A DNA stretch of 64,000 bases from Oscheius dolichura (Eukaryota > Nematoda > Chromadorea > Rhabditida > Rhabditidae). Within the stretch, counting starts at the first letter, position 1; each line of letters starts with the position of its first letter. The stretch lies in contig OW051493.1 of NCBI GenBank assembly GCA_932521035.1, positions 6,138,001 to 6,202,000 of the forward strand, read 5' to 3'. The position numbers and the translations under genes are program-made. Positions 11,896 to 22,726 of the stretch are shown here, one piece after another. Below the pieces are notes generated by a model that worked only from the letters and a program-made list of their open reading frames with translations, ran no database searches and was not told where the DNA came from.

Positions 11896-12502
11896 CTCTG
11901 GCTGTCGGTTTATTGGGTTGAGAGTGATTGAAAACATCTTTATTTCGAGGAGATTACTAGTTGTCTACACACTAGTCAGAGGTCTACAATCCAGCGCGGA
12001 GGAGAGCATCATTGACGACGTTTTTCTTCTGGGCGAGTTTCTCGGCGTGGAGAGCTTTAGCCTAGACAAGACAAGCCACATTTCTAATATAAAAAGAAGG
12101 AAACCTTTCGGGTGGAGTTCCACTTGAAAAGGAAATAGATTCCTACATAGCTGGCCAGGGCAGCACGGCAAATGTTAGCCCGTCCGAAATGCTCGTGGGG
12201 GTTGAGGTAGGCCCTCTTGGTGTTGACGATGGATTGCCAGAGTCCACGGGCAGCGTCGGCCATTCTGAACCTTTTATCTTCCTGAAAACATTAGAATCCA
12301 GGTATCTCTCTCGGAAATGGACCGGATATTCAGTGAATGGGGGATAGACAGATGGCTCTCTTTAATGATAAACACTTTCAGAATATAATACGCTCATAAA
12401 TTTAGGTTGTTGTGTATGGTTTCAATGTATAACATCAATGGGATGGAATAATAAGTACAAGGTGACCAAATTGGTGAGAGAATACCCATGTGCTCGCCTG
12501 AG
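11895..12502. repeat. Duplicated block, right copy (ATP-synthase-like gene copy B)
   Basis: The 608-base partner of 9963-10563. Its right edge (gctcgcctgag) continues into unique sequence leading to PATL1, whereas the left copy continues into the eIF3b fragment. This copy therefore probably keeps the original right-hand context. Confidence 0.85.
11984..12263 (-). CDS. Small mitochondrial membrane protein, ATP synthase k/e-like (GC-rich copy B)
   Basis: Exons 12105..12263 (53 codons) and 11984..12061 (25 codons plus stop) flank a 43-nt intron and give a 78-aa protein. It reads MADAARGLWQSIVNTKRAYL, then NPHEHFGRANICRAALASY, one membrane span (VGIYFLFKW) and a charged C-terminal helix ending DALLRAGL. 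It is clearly paralogous to the gene at 7542-7812, with the same intron position and length but GC-rich codons. An acceptor-like TGTTTTCAG lies 18 nt before the ATG. It starts 320 nt downstream of the PATL1 stop on the same strand, an operon-like spacing. The ATP synthase role is inferred from resemblance to subunits k/DAPIT or e. Confidence 0.65.
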
Positions 12503-12583
12503 GGGGCAAGAAGTGCATCAAATGCGCCAAGAATGACCAGAAAGAAGGAAGTAACACGTAGGTATTGGAAGGAAGGGGCGGAT

Positions 12584-15500
12584 TCAATAGACGGAGAGGC
12601 GCTGGGCAATCTGGGAGGCGACGGTGCCGTGGGAGTTCTCGGAGACCAGGAGACACATCCAAGAGGCCAGGTTGTGGACATCGTCGAGGCTGACGGAGAG
12701 GAGATTCCAGAGAGAGGACACGGTGGACGACCTGTTTGAGAGGGGATGAAAGGGGAGAAGGGAAGAGACCAACCAGCCGGGGGAGAGGTCGAACGGGGCC
12801 ATGGAGCGGACCCAGTCGAACAGAGGACACGAGGGGGCCGCCTTCTTCACCGAGCAGACCAGCAGAAGCATCAGAAGGAGATCTCTCGCGAACTGAAACC
12901 GCCTTCCTTCGGCATGCTCCTCCTCCGCTTACCGTATTCTTTTCACTCAGAGCAATCAGGAGATCATCGATTTTCAAATAGGACAGGATGGCCACGATGC
13001 CCTCTCTCTGGAAGGTCATGAGGCCGCGGTAGATGCCCGGGAAGACGTCCTCTTCGATATCGGCCAGGTATTTGGCATTCTGGGTGACCCTCGACTGGGC
13101 GATGAGCAGTCTGATCAACCGGCAGACGTCGAGCGGCATGGCCACTCGGACGACTCGGCCGATCAGGGCTCTTCCCTTCGAGACCTAAAGAGGAGCATGT
13201 GAAACAAGGAAAGGAGATAGCTGTACCTGCATGACCCGTGAGAATTCCTCCTGGAATGTTTCCTTCATGACGGTGGACACGCGCTCGCTGATCTCCTGGG
13301 CCCAAGCTTCCTTGCTGGCCTGGCTGGTGGCATTTTGGAAGGCGACTCTTCGGTCCTGGCACTCGATGAGCAGGGAAGTGGCCCCTTCGATTTTCATCAG
13401 CAGGGTACGCAGCTTCTTCTGGGATCCGGCCGCTCTTCTCTCCTGGTCCTCGTCCACCGGCTCGTTGTGCTGTACCCGGATAGACTGCAATGTATGTATT
13501 GGGAATGAACTGACAAGGGTGCTTACATGTCTGGGATTGTGGGTGCTGGCCTTGGTGGGGATGCCGAGGCTGCCGGCGAACCGCGTGGCCAGGGTGGTCA
13601 CCCGGTCGACGGGCTCAGAAGTGGTGGACTCCTTCCTCTCCCGGTTGCGTCTGGCCTGCCTCGAGCCGTTGATGATCTCCTTGGTTTCGCTCTTCTCCGC
13701 CTCCTTGACCTCCTTCGGCTGCATGCCCTCGGCTATTTTCTTCTGTCTCCAGCACACGTAGTAGTAGTCATCCTCGTACGGGTTGTTCGTCCCCTGGCAT
13801 TGAAGGATCTGTATCTTCACGAGCCACTGTCGCTCCTTGATGGACATGTACCCGGCGAACTGGTCAAAGGCCAGATCTTCGATGGTTTTGGCCGAGGGCA
13901 TTCCGGGAGGTTTCCTGTGGTAGCCGTGGTGGTAGCCATGCTGAAGGGATGATTGCAATAAAAGAAGAGGAAGCCGTCGACTTACAGAAGTGGGGGTCAT
14001 GGAAGGCGTCGTCATGTGGGACATGGGAGGAGGAGGGATGAAGGTCGGCGGCATTCCCGGGGGTGCCACGGCCGATCGCATGATGTTCATCACCATCGCT
14101 GGGTTCTAAAATACTCACAATTGAGCCAGAATGAAGAGGGGACTTACTCCAAAACGATTCATCAGCCCGAGGACGAAGTGAGGAGGTGGAGGACAGCCGG
14201 GAGGCAGATTCTGTGTTCGTCTTATCAAAACATCAAGCCAGGGACCAAAGCAGGGAACAAAAGCGGGATGAATGGGGGGACACAGCCCGAGGGCCACCGG
14301 GTTGCGGGGGGCGTTGCCCTGGAAAGGAGGTTCGCAACAGTCGAGAGACGAGCTTACCATGAGAGGCGGGATTGCCCCCGGCATAACTGGCGGTGTTCCG
14401 TTGGCCTGATTCTTGGCTCTGTTCTCCTGGAGCATCCTCTTCTCCAGTTCCTCGGCCGACATGGCCGTCGAGGGGATGACCGGGATACAGGATCTATCCG
14501 CGTGCATCCTCTCGATCTCCTCCAAAGTTGGGGCCTTCGGCATGGTGGGAATGACCGGTGGGAAAGCGTCCTGTTGTAGGAAGGCCGTCTGTTGGACTGT
14601 GGGTAAGAGGGGGGCCGCCATCTCGACGTGGTCTGTCTTCTCGTATTGGCTCGGCAATATGTCCGGCCAGAAGTCGTCCGATTTGCTTTGTCCCCATATC
14701 TTCTAAACCCTTGCCGTTTCTGTTAGCCATTTATAAAGATCTAATGACGGCTAATTTTTTAAAGGATTTTTCAAAGATTCTTATATCATTCTACTCCGTT
14801 TCAATAGCTGATAACGGTAAAGTATACCAAAAAATTTGAAACTCCGAAATTGAAAAGTACTTGTGTCATATGTCATTCGATAGAGAATTAAAACTATGTA
14901 GGACTGTTGAATATAAAATTATATAATGGTAAAATTCGCGAATTAGGCGCGCCGAAAGTTTGTTGCAGCAAAATTCGAATTTTGATTGCAAAATACTACT
15001 GGATCATGTTATATGTTGTTCGATAGGAAATGAAAAGGTGTACATGTGTGTCAAGTTTGTGTGTCAAGTTTCAGCTCTGTTGTGCATGAAATAAGCGAGT
15101 TATAAGCCGCCAAACGGGTCAAAAATGTGTATTTTTGCAGGCGGGTACAATAACGGATCCGAGGAGGCGCAGCCCTCCGGGAAAGAATTACTTGGATAAT
15201 AACAGGGGCGTCCGGCGGCCCGCCAAGGCGCCCCCTTCAATAAAACCGGGCTCTTCTAGTCATTTAAAAAAAAAGAAGAAATGTACCTTGGAGTCGGTTC
15301 CTAGAAAGTCGAACGAACTCGTTCCGAAGTTGGTGAAGTCGAAGGAGGGCATGGGGAGTTCGGAGGCTGGCGGAGGGGCCGCGGAGCAACTGGGGGTGTC
15401 CCAGATGTCGTCCAGGTTGAGGTCGGCCGTCTGTGGGTCAAATGGTCAAGGGGAGAGGAGGAACGGTACCTGAGCAGAGTAGTCTCCCAGGTCATCGTAG

Positions 15501-15673
15501 GTGTTTGTGTTGGGGAGAGGCCCGCCGAAGGTCTCGTCGTTATTGGCATCAATTTCGGACTCGTCTCCGAGCCCGTTCAAATCGTCGTCCTCTGGCATTT
15601 CATCTGAAGGGCGTCTTCTCGGGAACAAAAAGGAAAACTCACCAAACATGAGGTCATCGTCATTGCCGGCCAT
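12584..15673 (-). CDS. PATL1: PAT1 homolog, mRNA decapping activator and P-body protein
   Basis: Pat1 proteins link deadenylated mRNA, the Lsm1-7 ring and the Dcp1/2 decapping enzyme in cytoplasmic P-bodies. The N terminus has the family's acidic motif (DDDLNGLGDESEIDANNDETFG). A proline-rich middle holds APTLEEIERMHADR. The conserved Pat1 core starts at AFDQFAGYMSIKERQWLVK and includes NPYEDDYYYVCWRQKK. The C-terminal helical domain follows, with RVVRVAMPLDVCRLIRLL, DIEEDVFPGIYRGLM and GIVAILSYLKIDDLLIAL, ending AQRLSVY. Most introns are about 40 nt. One of 584 nt (14703..15286) carries repeat-like AT-rich DNA. The ATG at 15673 is preceded 29 nt upstream by an acceptor-like CTCTTTTAG. Confidence in family is high; exact exon limits in the middle are less sure. 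Confidence 0.92.
14703..15286. repeat. Repeat-like insertion inside a PATL1 intron
   Basis: This 584-nt intron is more than ten times the usual size and AT-rich inside a GC-rich gene. It contains a degenerate direct repeat: a segment with gtcatatgtcattcgatag near 14866, echoed by gttatatgttgttcgatag near 15007. It ends in a GC-rich motif (gaggaggcgcagccctccgg) resembling motifs near other repeats in the window. A non-autonomous transposon remnant is likely. Termini were not resolved. Confidence 0.45.
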
Positions 15674-16712
15674 TTAGAAGGCCGGTATTGGTTTGTTTTT
15701 TCCTAAAAGAGCAGTAATATTCTCTCGAAATCGAAATAAAACAATAAATAAAGAGAAAGCCATGGAAAGGGATATCGGATGAAACAAAGAGAGCGCGAAC
15801 GAACATCCCGCTTCAAAGCCAAGCGTCTCCTGTCTCCCGGCGTGGCGTTTGCCATCCGTCGCTTTTAATATTTTCCTTCGGAAATCATACGATTATCAGT
15901 TGACCGGTTATTATAAAGGGAAAGCGAGGAGGCCCTGTGTAGAAACGAGTCTGGTCACCCAGAGCAGTGTCAACCAACCAATCTGGCCCGAATGTCAGTT
16001 TTCCTCGATAAGTCCCAGTCAATAATGTGACAAATGAATAATAAAAATATAAAATAAGTCGAGAACACGGCCGTGGAGACCGCACGTCGAGGCCGATCGC
16101 CACGGGACCGGGGGCCAAAAATACGGAGCAGTCCTTTAACATCCCGTTCAGATGACGTCTAAACGACTTCAAGCAGGGAGCCTGGTATAATAAAGATGAT
16201 AACATTGTCATCTATCAAGATAACATGATAGCAGACGACGAAAACAACAGAATTGAGACCAATCCGAACCGGCTCCTCTCCAATTTCGAAACTTTTCGAA
16301 ACACCGAACGAAACACGAGAGGGGCCACTGAACAAAAAGTGTTTTAACTTATTTCATCAAAATAAAGGATTTAATCCATTCGAATGAACATTATAATATG
16401 TCTAAAAGAGACCAGTTTACGGAGGGCCACCTTGACTCTGCCTATGAGCTCTGTCTCGTCCACCTTGGCAGAGCAAGGGGAGCTTTCCTCCAGGCTCCAT
16501 AAAACTGCCCCTGTGCTGTCCCAGTCGTCGCTTTTCAGAGGTAATCCCGGTGGTCCCCCGGACGAGCAGCCACTGCCCCTTGTCGAATTAGCTCCTCTCC
16601 ATCGAGGCTCCAGCAGGAACACTAAAGACGATTTTTCTTTCAATATATAAGATTTATTCGATTTGAATGGCCATTATTATAATGGAAAGGGAGGGGGATA
16701 GTTCCAGTATTT
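15674..16712. other. Intergenic, with one weak minus-strand frame
   Basis: No gene is assigned. A minus-strand AATAAA near 16650 fits the 3' end of the Rho-like gene. An open frame of 90 codons at 16371-16643 (minus) contains VDETELIGRVKVALRKLVSF and could be the last exon of something, but I find no partner exons. Confidence 0.35.
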
Positions 16713-17765
16713 TTACTGCTGGATACAGCTCTGCTTGCGACTGTTGGCCTCGTAGAAGCCGGACTTTTTCCTTTGGACAATTCTTAATTGCTCAACTGCG
16801 AACTTCTTCCCAACCTCGCATGCGTCCTCGAAGACTTCGTCCAGTCCTTCCTAAATTCTCATCTTTTCCACATCCCCATGACTGGGCTCACCCCTGTAGC
16901 CGCCGAGCATTCGAGGTACTTGGAGGCTCCTATCCGTTTGGCGAAGGTTTCTGCCTGACTGAGGGACATCGGAAGGACGTCGGCGTTCTCTCCCCCGAGG
17001 ATCTTGGTCCTCTTGTCGATCTCTGTCCCGACCAACACGAAGGGGATCGACCCAATCGACATGATAGTCTCCATCACCTGGAAATCCTCCAATTGTGGTC
17101 AGTAATTCGGACCCCCGCATTTCTGCACCTCCATTTCCGGGGCCAATTGATTTCAATTGAAATCTCAGGCACCGCGTCACCGCTCTTTGTATGCGCCCCT
17201 CTCACACGCTTCTGAAATTTCAGGTCACAGCCATTTTGCATAGGTGACAAACAAATAGATGACCCTAGATGAGAGGATGGGGGAATGCCCAGTGGATGAT
17301 ATCACGGAACTACGAGAAAAGGAAGCCGCATCGGAAATCGGGCCATCAAACTAATGTCTCCGTGAAACGAAGCAATTTCATCCAAGTGGCGCGTGTTCTT
17401 TGGGTCCGGCCACTTCTCGGATTCTCTAGATTTGCAGACCCCAATGAACTGACCATGCGGACGGTATCCTCGACGGTGGCCTTCCTCGCCACGGAGACGC
17501 ACATCAGGATGGCGTGGATCTCCCCGTGGAAGAGGCCCTTCTCCCCGAAACTCGTCGAGTCGAGGAATTGGCATTTCTGCCCGTTGAAGGCTGTTATGAC
17601 CTCGCAAACCTATAAAACAGCAGTTCCTCTTCCTTTTCTACCGAGACATACCTCATCGTCAAAGGGCAGGCCGGAGAGATCGGCATACCGGCGGAGGATG
17701 TCGAGGCGGTCGTCGTCTCCGAGCACAGCACATCGGATGAGGGGCACGTCGGTAAGGTTAGTCAT
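16713..17765 (-). CDS. Divergent Rho-family protein lacking the P-loop (predicted pseudo-GTPase)
   Basis: The model is complement(join(16713..16850,16892..17077,17454..17609,17652..17765)). Exons of 114, 156, 186 and 138 nt total 594 nt, giving 197 aa, the normal Rho length. The second half is clearly Rho-like: IPFVLVGTEIDKRTK (G4 region, TEID instead of TKLD), the Rho insert region, then GASKYLECSAATG (G5) and the C-terminal helix EGLDEVFEDA. The end is a basic tail with a CAAX-like CIQQ, a possible prenylation site. The first half is degenerate. The P-loop position reads VLGDDDRLDIL rather than GDxxxGK[ST], and the G3 DTAGQ position reads LDSTSFGE. Nucleotide binding is therefore doubtful. 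Introns are 42, 376 and 41 nt. The start follows an acceptor-like ACTTCCAG one base upstream. The degeneration is in otherwise intact frame, so this is not a simple pseudogene. Confidence 0.8.
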
Positions 17766-19622
17766 TCTGGAAGTCGCCTATGAGCCGATTTACATAAATG
17801 GAGGGAGATTTATGAGAGAGAGAGGAATAACATGAGGAAGGGGCTCCAGGTTGCGAGAGGTGACGTTTGGAAGTCGTCCCAGGAGACGGCAGACACTCCA
17901 TCATCGGCGAACATCGGGCACAGATTAAGCACAGCAACGGACTAATATTACCGTTTTGAAGTCAATTAACTCGGGGACAAATGAGGTTAGGTGATATGAG
18001 ATGTTGAAATGGGGAGGGGGTAGGAGTTAGAGGAGAGTCTCTTCTGGGAAATAAGGCTGTTTTCCTTATTAATTCCTAAAAGGGCGGGTCTCCTTTGTGC
18101 TTTTCATAGCGAGAATCTGCCCGGGATAATTGTTGATCGAAGGGCGTTTCCTCCCCGAGGAATACAGTTTTTGCAAGGGAGGCCAGGGGGATGTTTGAGA
18201 GGAGAGGCTGCTCACTAATCGGTGGTGCTCCTGAAAGTGACACTTGGACAGGCCCGAGATGGATTGGAAAAGGCCTGCCACAGTATGCTCCGTCTGTCCA
18301 AAGAGTAGACCCCGAAGGCCGGAGGAAATACCCGCTTCCTGTGGCAATATCCGGAAAAGGAGCGACCAAGATACGAAGCAGCCGAATTAGGAGCAAAAGC
18401 TAGAGAAGGATTGCAGAAAGAGGCGGAGTCCCTCCAGGTGAGGGGGGCACTCCCCGGCCGACGTGGGGATTGCACTCTTCCAAGTGATGAATGCTCACGG
18501 ACCAGACGGCCATCTTGACGGAGGGAGACCCCGAATTATCTCCGGGAACCGCAAGATCAAACGGTCTCGGCCCGCTCGAAGGGAACGCCTGTTTACGAGG
18601 AGAAGTCATTGTCCGTCCGGAAGGAGAAACGTGAGAAGAAGACAGAGTATCCGCTAAACATAGCTGCTCCCAAATTGGTTCTTCCCGGGAGGATATAGTC
18701 CTTTTCGTGGCCTTTCACTACTCGAAATGAATAACAGGGGTGTCACTCACGTCTACGGGCAGGTGGCCGTTTAAACGAGACCAAAAGGGGGAGCCAAGTG
18801 GGTGTTTAACATTAAAATTCAAGGAGGACGGCCTAGTTGTTCTCAAGTGGTCTTCTCTTATTTATGAGCTTCCGTGGGGAGAGACACCTCCTAATGACTT
18901 CCTAGGAATGTTCCCCGACCTATTTCTGACTAACAGGTGAAAATTGGAAAGACCTGGCCCGGCCGAAAAGCAATGAATACACAAGGTCCGTTTTAGGGTG
19001 ATTGGTTTCCAGGGAGGGGTGGTCGCCCCGTAAAAATAGGACCGGACCGACTAAATTCATTGTCTATGGTAATTGTCTTTGGGGGCCGTATATTCTTGGC
19101 TCCCGGAAGAGGATTATTCCACAAAAAGGACCATAAAGACCCACGTCAACGGCCCCCCTGCTGCCCCTATCCCCCACCCCCACCTCACTACCGGGAATCC
19201 CCCCGCTAATCCATGACGGCGTTAACTGATAATCGAATTGACCCTCTAGCTGACCAGACAATAATCAGTTAAGCGGGGCTACTGTAGAGGGAAAAGGGCG
19301 TTTATTTCAGGGAGTAGCCACCGAGGCGGGGAAAATGGCCGGGGTTTAACCGAATGAGAGAGACCAGTTAGCCAGATGGACGGGGAACGCGGTTGTTTTT
19401 GGGAGATCAGAGATGGGCCGACTCGTCACAAAGAAGACCCAAAGGCCGGGAATACCTTTCACACTCGCGTGCACCCGGGGCTATTGAGGGAGGATGAGGG
19501 ATCACAGATGGAGACGCGATTATTCCGAGAAAAGAACACAAGAAACAAACAGAGAGACTAACACAATCGCCTGGGGCTGAGGAGTTGTTGTTCGACGGCG
19601 AAATTTGTTTATTTTCTCTCAG
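17766..19622. other. GC-rich stretch, mostly unassigned
   Basis: Many overlapping frames of 60-110 codons are present, none convincing. It may contain upstream exons of the gene ending at 19910. Near 19209-19276 an imperfect inverted repeat (TTAACTGATAAT and its near-complement ATAATCAGTTAA, about 40 bases apart) is visible. Confidence 0.3.
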
Positions 19623-19910
19623 AAGATGAGAGACCTCATGATCTGCTGGGAGACGACGGTCCTCCGATTTCACTTCCCCTCGATTCACTTCAATTTCAGG
19701 TCATCCCGTGTAATTTTAGGAGGAGACAAATATTTTCCGCCCACCCCTGATGAGGTAATAGTCAAACAAAACGGTGCGTCAATGAGTGTGTCGAGAGGAG
19801 AAGAGCGGGAACAGGAGCCGGATGATGAATGGGAGGTCATCCCTCTTCCGGGGGAACAGGAGGAAGTGTCTTCTTCGACGCAAGTCGCCGGCTCGGATGA
19901 CATGGACTGA
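19623..19910 (+). CDS. 3' end of an unidentified acidic protein
   Basis: Only the last two exons are resolved: 19623..19658 and 19720..19910, joined in frame across a 61-nt intron. They read DERPHDLLGDDG, then GDKYFPPTPDEVIVKQNG, followed by an acidic tail with DDEWEVIPLPGEQEE and ending AGSDDMD. The E-W-E-V-I stretch in an acidic context resembles an LC3-interacting motif, which is only a suggestion. Upstream exons should lie between about 18 and 19.6 kb but were not identified. Family unknown. Confidence 0.4.
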   Translation, partial: KMRDLMICWETTVLRFHFPSIHFNFRSSRVILGGDKYFPPTPDEVIVKQNGASMSVSRGEEREQEPDDEWEVIPLPGEQEEVSSSTQVAGSDDMD

Positions 19911-20015
19911 CGCATTCGGATAGACCCGGCCATGGGAAGGAAAACATCTCCAGCCGAGTGGACACCGTCCCTCGTGCTCTTTATTTATTCAGTCTATGTG
20001 AACAGGTCAAGTAGG

Positions 20016-21120
20016 TCAGGACGGTAGGGCGGCCATGCTCTTCTGGATGCGACACTTCCAGCAGGCGCAGGGCGCGTCCTTGTCTTCGAAGTCGGCCGCC
20101 GTCGCCGGGTGCTCCCCCGTGATGTGTTTGAGGATATTCTCCAGCTTGGGTCGCTCGGCAAAGGCGCTGTTCGGACGGGAATCCGCGTAGATCCATCTGG
20201 TGGCCGGCATGCCGAAGACAAAGAACCGCTTCACGAAAAGATTCTGCGCCGGAGGACTGCTGTCGATGTCCGGCTTCTCTTCCTCCTCCAACTGAATCTT
20301 CATCCTCTTCTTCGTTTTCTCCTTCTGGCTGGTCGGAGACAGTCGCACGGCCGACATGCTGACGCTCCTCTCAGAGTCCGTCTTGTATTCCACCACTGAT
20401 TGAACACTCGCAGCAGCAGGCACCGGGCTCGGAGCTGGAGGTAGCAACGGCTGAAATCAAATACATTTTATTTCAATTTATGCAAATAGATGTAACAAAA
20501 TAATTTATATTTATCGAAAGTTTACTAACCAGTTGTTGAGTAGGAGGTTGAGGTGTTGGCTGTTGAGGGGCTGCTGGTGCCGGCAGAGGTTGTTCATGCG
20601 GTTTTTGTGCCGGCATGCGTCGTTGAAGCGGTTTTAGAAGTTTATTTTTCTGCGACGGGTCCGTCTTGGTTCTGGCTTTCAGTCTCGGCTGCTTTTTGAT
20701 CATTGTGCGAGCAGCTGCGGTAGAACTCTTCTTCGTTCGCATGCCCAATTTTGGCTGCTTCTTTATCAAGCCTTGAGATCTACTTTTATCTTCCCCTTCC
20801 TTCATTTTAGCAAGCTTCTTCTGTTTAGCTTGCCTTTTTTTCAAATCATTGGCCTTACAGCTGAATATTCTAGAGCATAGGCTACTTGACTTTTTCTTAT
20901 TATCCTTCTTCTTCTTCGCCAAGTTACGCGTTGGAGATTCTAATGATGAAGTGCTGCTCGTTGAACCATTCTGCTTCTGTTTTGCCTTTTTATTCTTGAT
21001 TGTCTTTTTATCTCTTCGCTTTGGAGAGCATGGCAGCTTGCTAGTTTTTTTAGTCGTCGTCTTCTTTTTTTTCTTCTTCTTCTTTTTGTCGTCCTTTTTT
21101 GGCGGTGAGCCCACCCACAT
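20016..21120 (-). CDS. Lysine-rich low-complexity protein (341 aa), unidentified
   Basis: Two exons (20530..21120 and 20016..20450) joined across a 79-nt intron total 1026 nt. I chose the ATG giving MWVGSPPKKDDKKKK; an in-frame ATG ten codons upstream is also possible. The first 190 residues are dominated by lysine tracts and Ser/Thr (KKTTTKKTSKLPCSPKRR, KKPKLGM-type repeats), followed by a Pro/Gln-rich segment. The last third looks like a folded domain: FVKRFFVFGMPATRWIYADS, ERPKLENILKHITGEHP and a cysteine cluster CACWKC near the end. A nucleolar or RNA-associated role would fit the basic composition, but nothing identifies it. A minus-strand AATAAATAAA near 19985 is its likely polyadenylation signal. 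Confidence 0.5.
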
Positions 21121-21222
21121 CAGCGATCGAGTAGAAATGATCAATAACAAAGCCTTTTCATTTCACTTGTCTAATATACCGTTTTTTACATGTAAACTTC
21201 ATTTGAATTTCAGAAGACAAAA

Positions 21223-22206
21223 ATGTTTGAAATGGATTCAAACCAAGACTTTACATGGCTCTACATAGGCAATCGAGATGAAACATTTGGTTTGCATAGT
21301 AAGGTGATATTTCTGCAAAAAGTCTGTATTTTCAGAAAGCTCTGCCGAGGAAATGCTGAGGATGGCTGCCATGGGAGAGTTAAAAGATGATACGCTTATC
21401 AGACCGGCTACAGATCCAGATTTGCATAGTTTTGGCGACTGGAAGAATATTTGTGCAGGATTGGTATACATTAGAGAATTATCGTAATAACATTGATTTG
21501 TAGAATCCGTTTTTAGTGAACTGCCAGTCCTTTGTAGAGATGGAAAATCTTACGATTAACGGTAAATCTTCGCGAATGTTTCGGTTTCCCCACATGCTAC
21601 TACCAACAAACGTCACGTCAGTTTTGTTTTCTTCTTCACATTTGTTTTCTAGAATAAATCGAAAAAATTTACGCATTAAAAATTACAATAGAGCACCACG
21701 CAAGCCGTTTTTGTCAGGTAATTATTTATCTTCTCGGAAAACTGAATGCAGATAATGAATGGATAAGTAGCCCAAATACATCGAGCAGCACAGAAGATCA
21801 TGGATATAACACTTCTTGTGATGATACGTCTGGTTTTTGTTCATCTAGGTTTGTGTAATATATAGTTTTGCTTACCAACTGCAGACGAACACTATCCAGC
21901 ATTACTTCTAACTTTTTAGCCACCTTAGAGAATACAGCAGCGCGGAGAAAAAGTCGATGTGAGAGATTCATATACGGTTTTTGTATCTATTCTTTAGGTC
22001 ATATTAAGAGCGTTACTTATAGGAGTAAAAGTCATATTGCAATAAACTTCAAAGACGTAAAACAAATTGATAAGTCGGTTATGACCGATCCAATTGTAGT
22101 AAGTTTTGAAGAAAAATGTTTTCTCATAAAATATTATTAGATCTCCGAGTTACAAGCTACTACAGTTCTCTCCGAAATACTCGGAATGGATGTTAAAATT
22201 GTATAA
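21223..22206 (+). CDS. GYF-like domain protein (about 242 aa)
   Basis: The model is join(21223..21298,21336..21463,21504..21717,21752..21848,21885..22098,22141..22206), with introns of 34-42 nt and every junction in phase. The N terminus reads DFTWLYIGNRDETFGLHK, then SSAEEMLRMAAMGELKDDT. This resembles the GYF fold pattern (W-x-Y...G, then S..EM..M...G.L..D), a module that binds proline-rich peptides. The middle is Ser-rich and probably disordered. The last 60 residues (GHIKSVTYRSKSHIAINFKD, ISELQATTVLSEILGM) look folded but are not recognised. An acceptor-like GAATTTCAG sits 9 nt before the ATG. The gene diverges from the lysine-rich gene. Alternative final exons are possible. Confidence 0.55.
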
Positions 22207-22726
22207 GTTTGATATTTTGTTTTATACAGATTTTTTATTCTGGTAAAAATTTTCTAATAACCCTGTTTTTCTTTTCTACTCTAGCAGAATGACAGTCTGA
22301 TCTATGTTTACCTGGACGGAAAAGCAAATAGGCTGGCCAAATAAAACTTGGCCTCACCAATTGTTCTTCGACCAAGAGAAGTTTAATATTCATCAAGAAG
22401 AGGAAGCATTTTCTAATGAAGAAATATACCAAGAAGATGTAACCAAGGATCACTCGGGGTGAGCTGAATGATATTTCAAAGGCAGTCTAGTTGACTTATA
22501 ATCCATTCTTTGGTAAGGGCGCTGATCCTCTTATCAGTTCTTTTTCACCCACGAGACCACAAAGTTGCGGAAAAGAATACTTTCCCCTGATCATTGGTAA
22601 CAATGTAAGCGTCCTCTATGAGTTTCCGCGTATAAAACCAACACTTCTTGGCGGCAGTGCACTCTCTCTCCCTCTTTCTGCTGCTCTTCTTCCAAACTAA
22701 ATATTTTTTGTTCCAGCTCTACCGAC
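22207..22726. other. Intergenic spacer
   Basis: AT-rich at the left, GC-rich at the right. No gene is seen. The right end carries a pyrimidine-rich acceptor-like TTTTTTGTTCCAG ten bases before the dehydrogenase ATG. Confidence 0.4.

Noticed and set aside
13231..13952. Plus-strand frames opposite PATL1
   Set aside because: They are antisense to the conserved Pat1 core, with no family resemblance or splice support.
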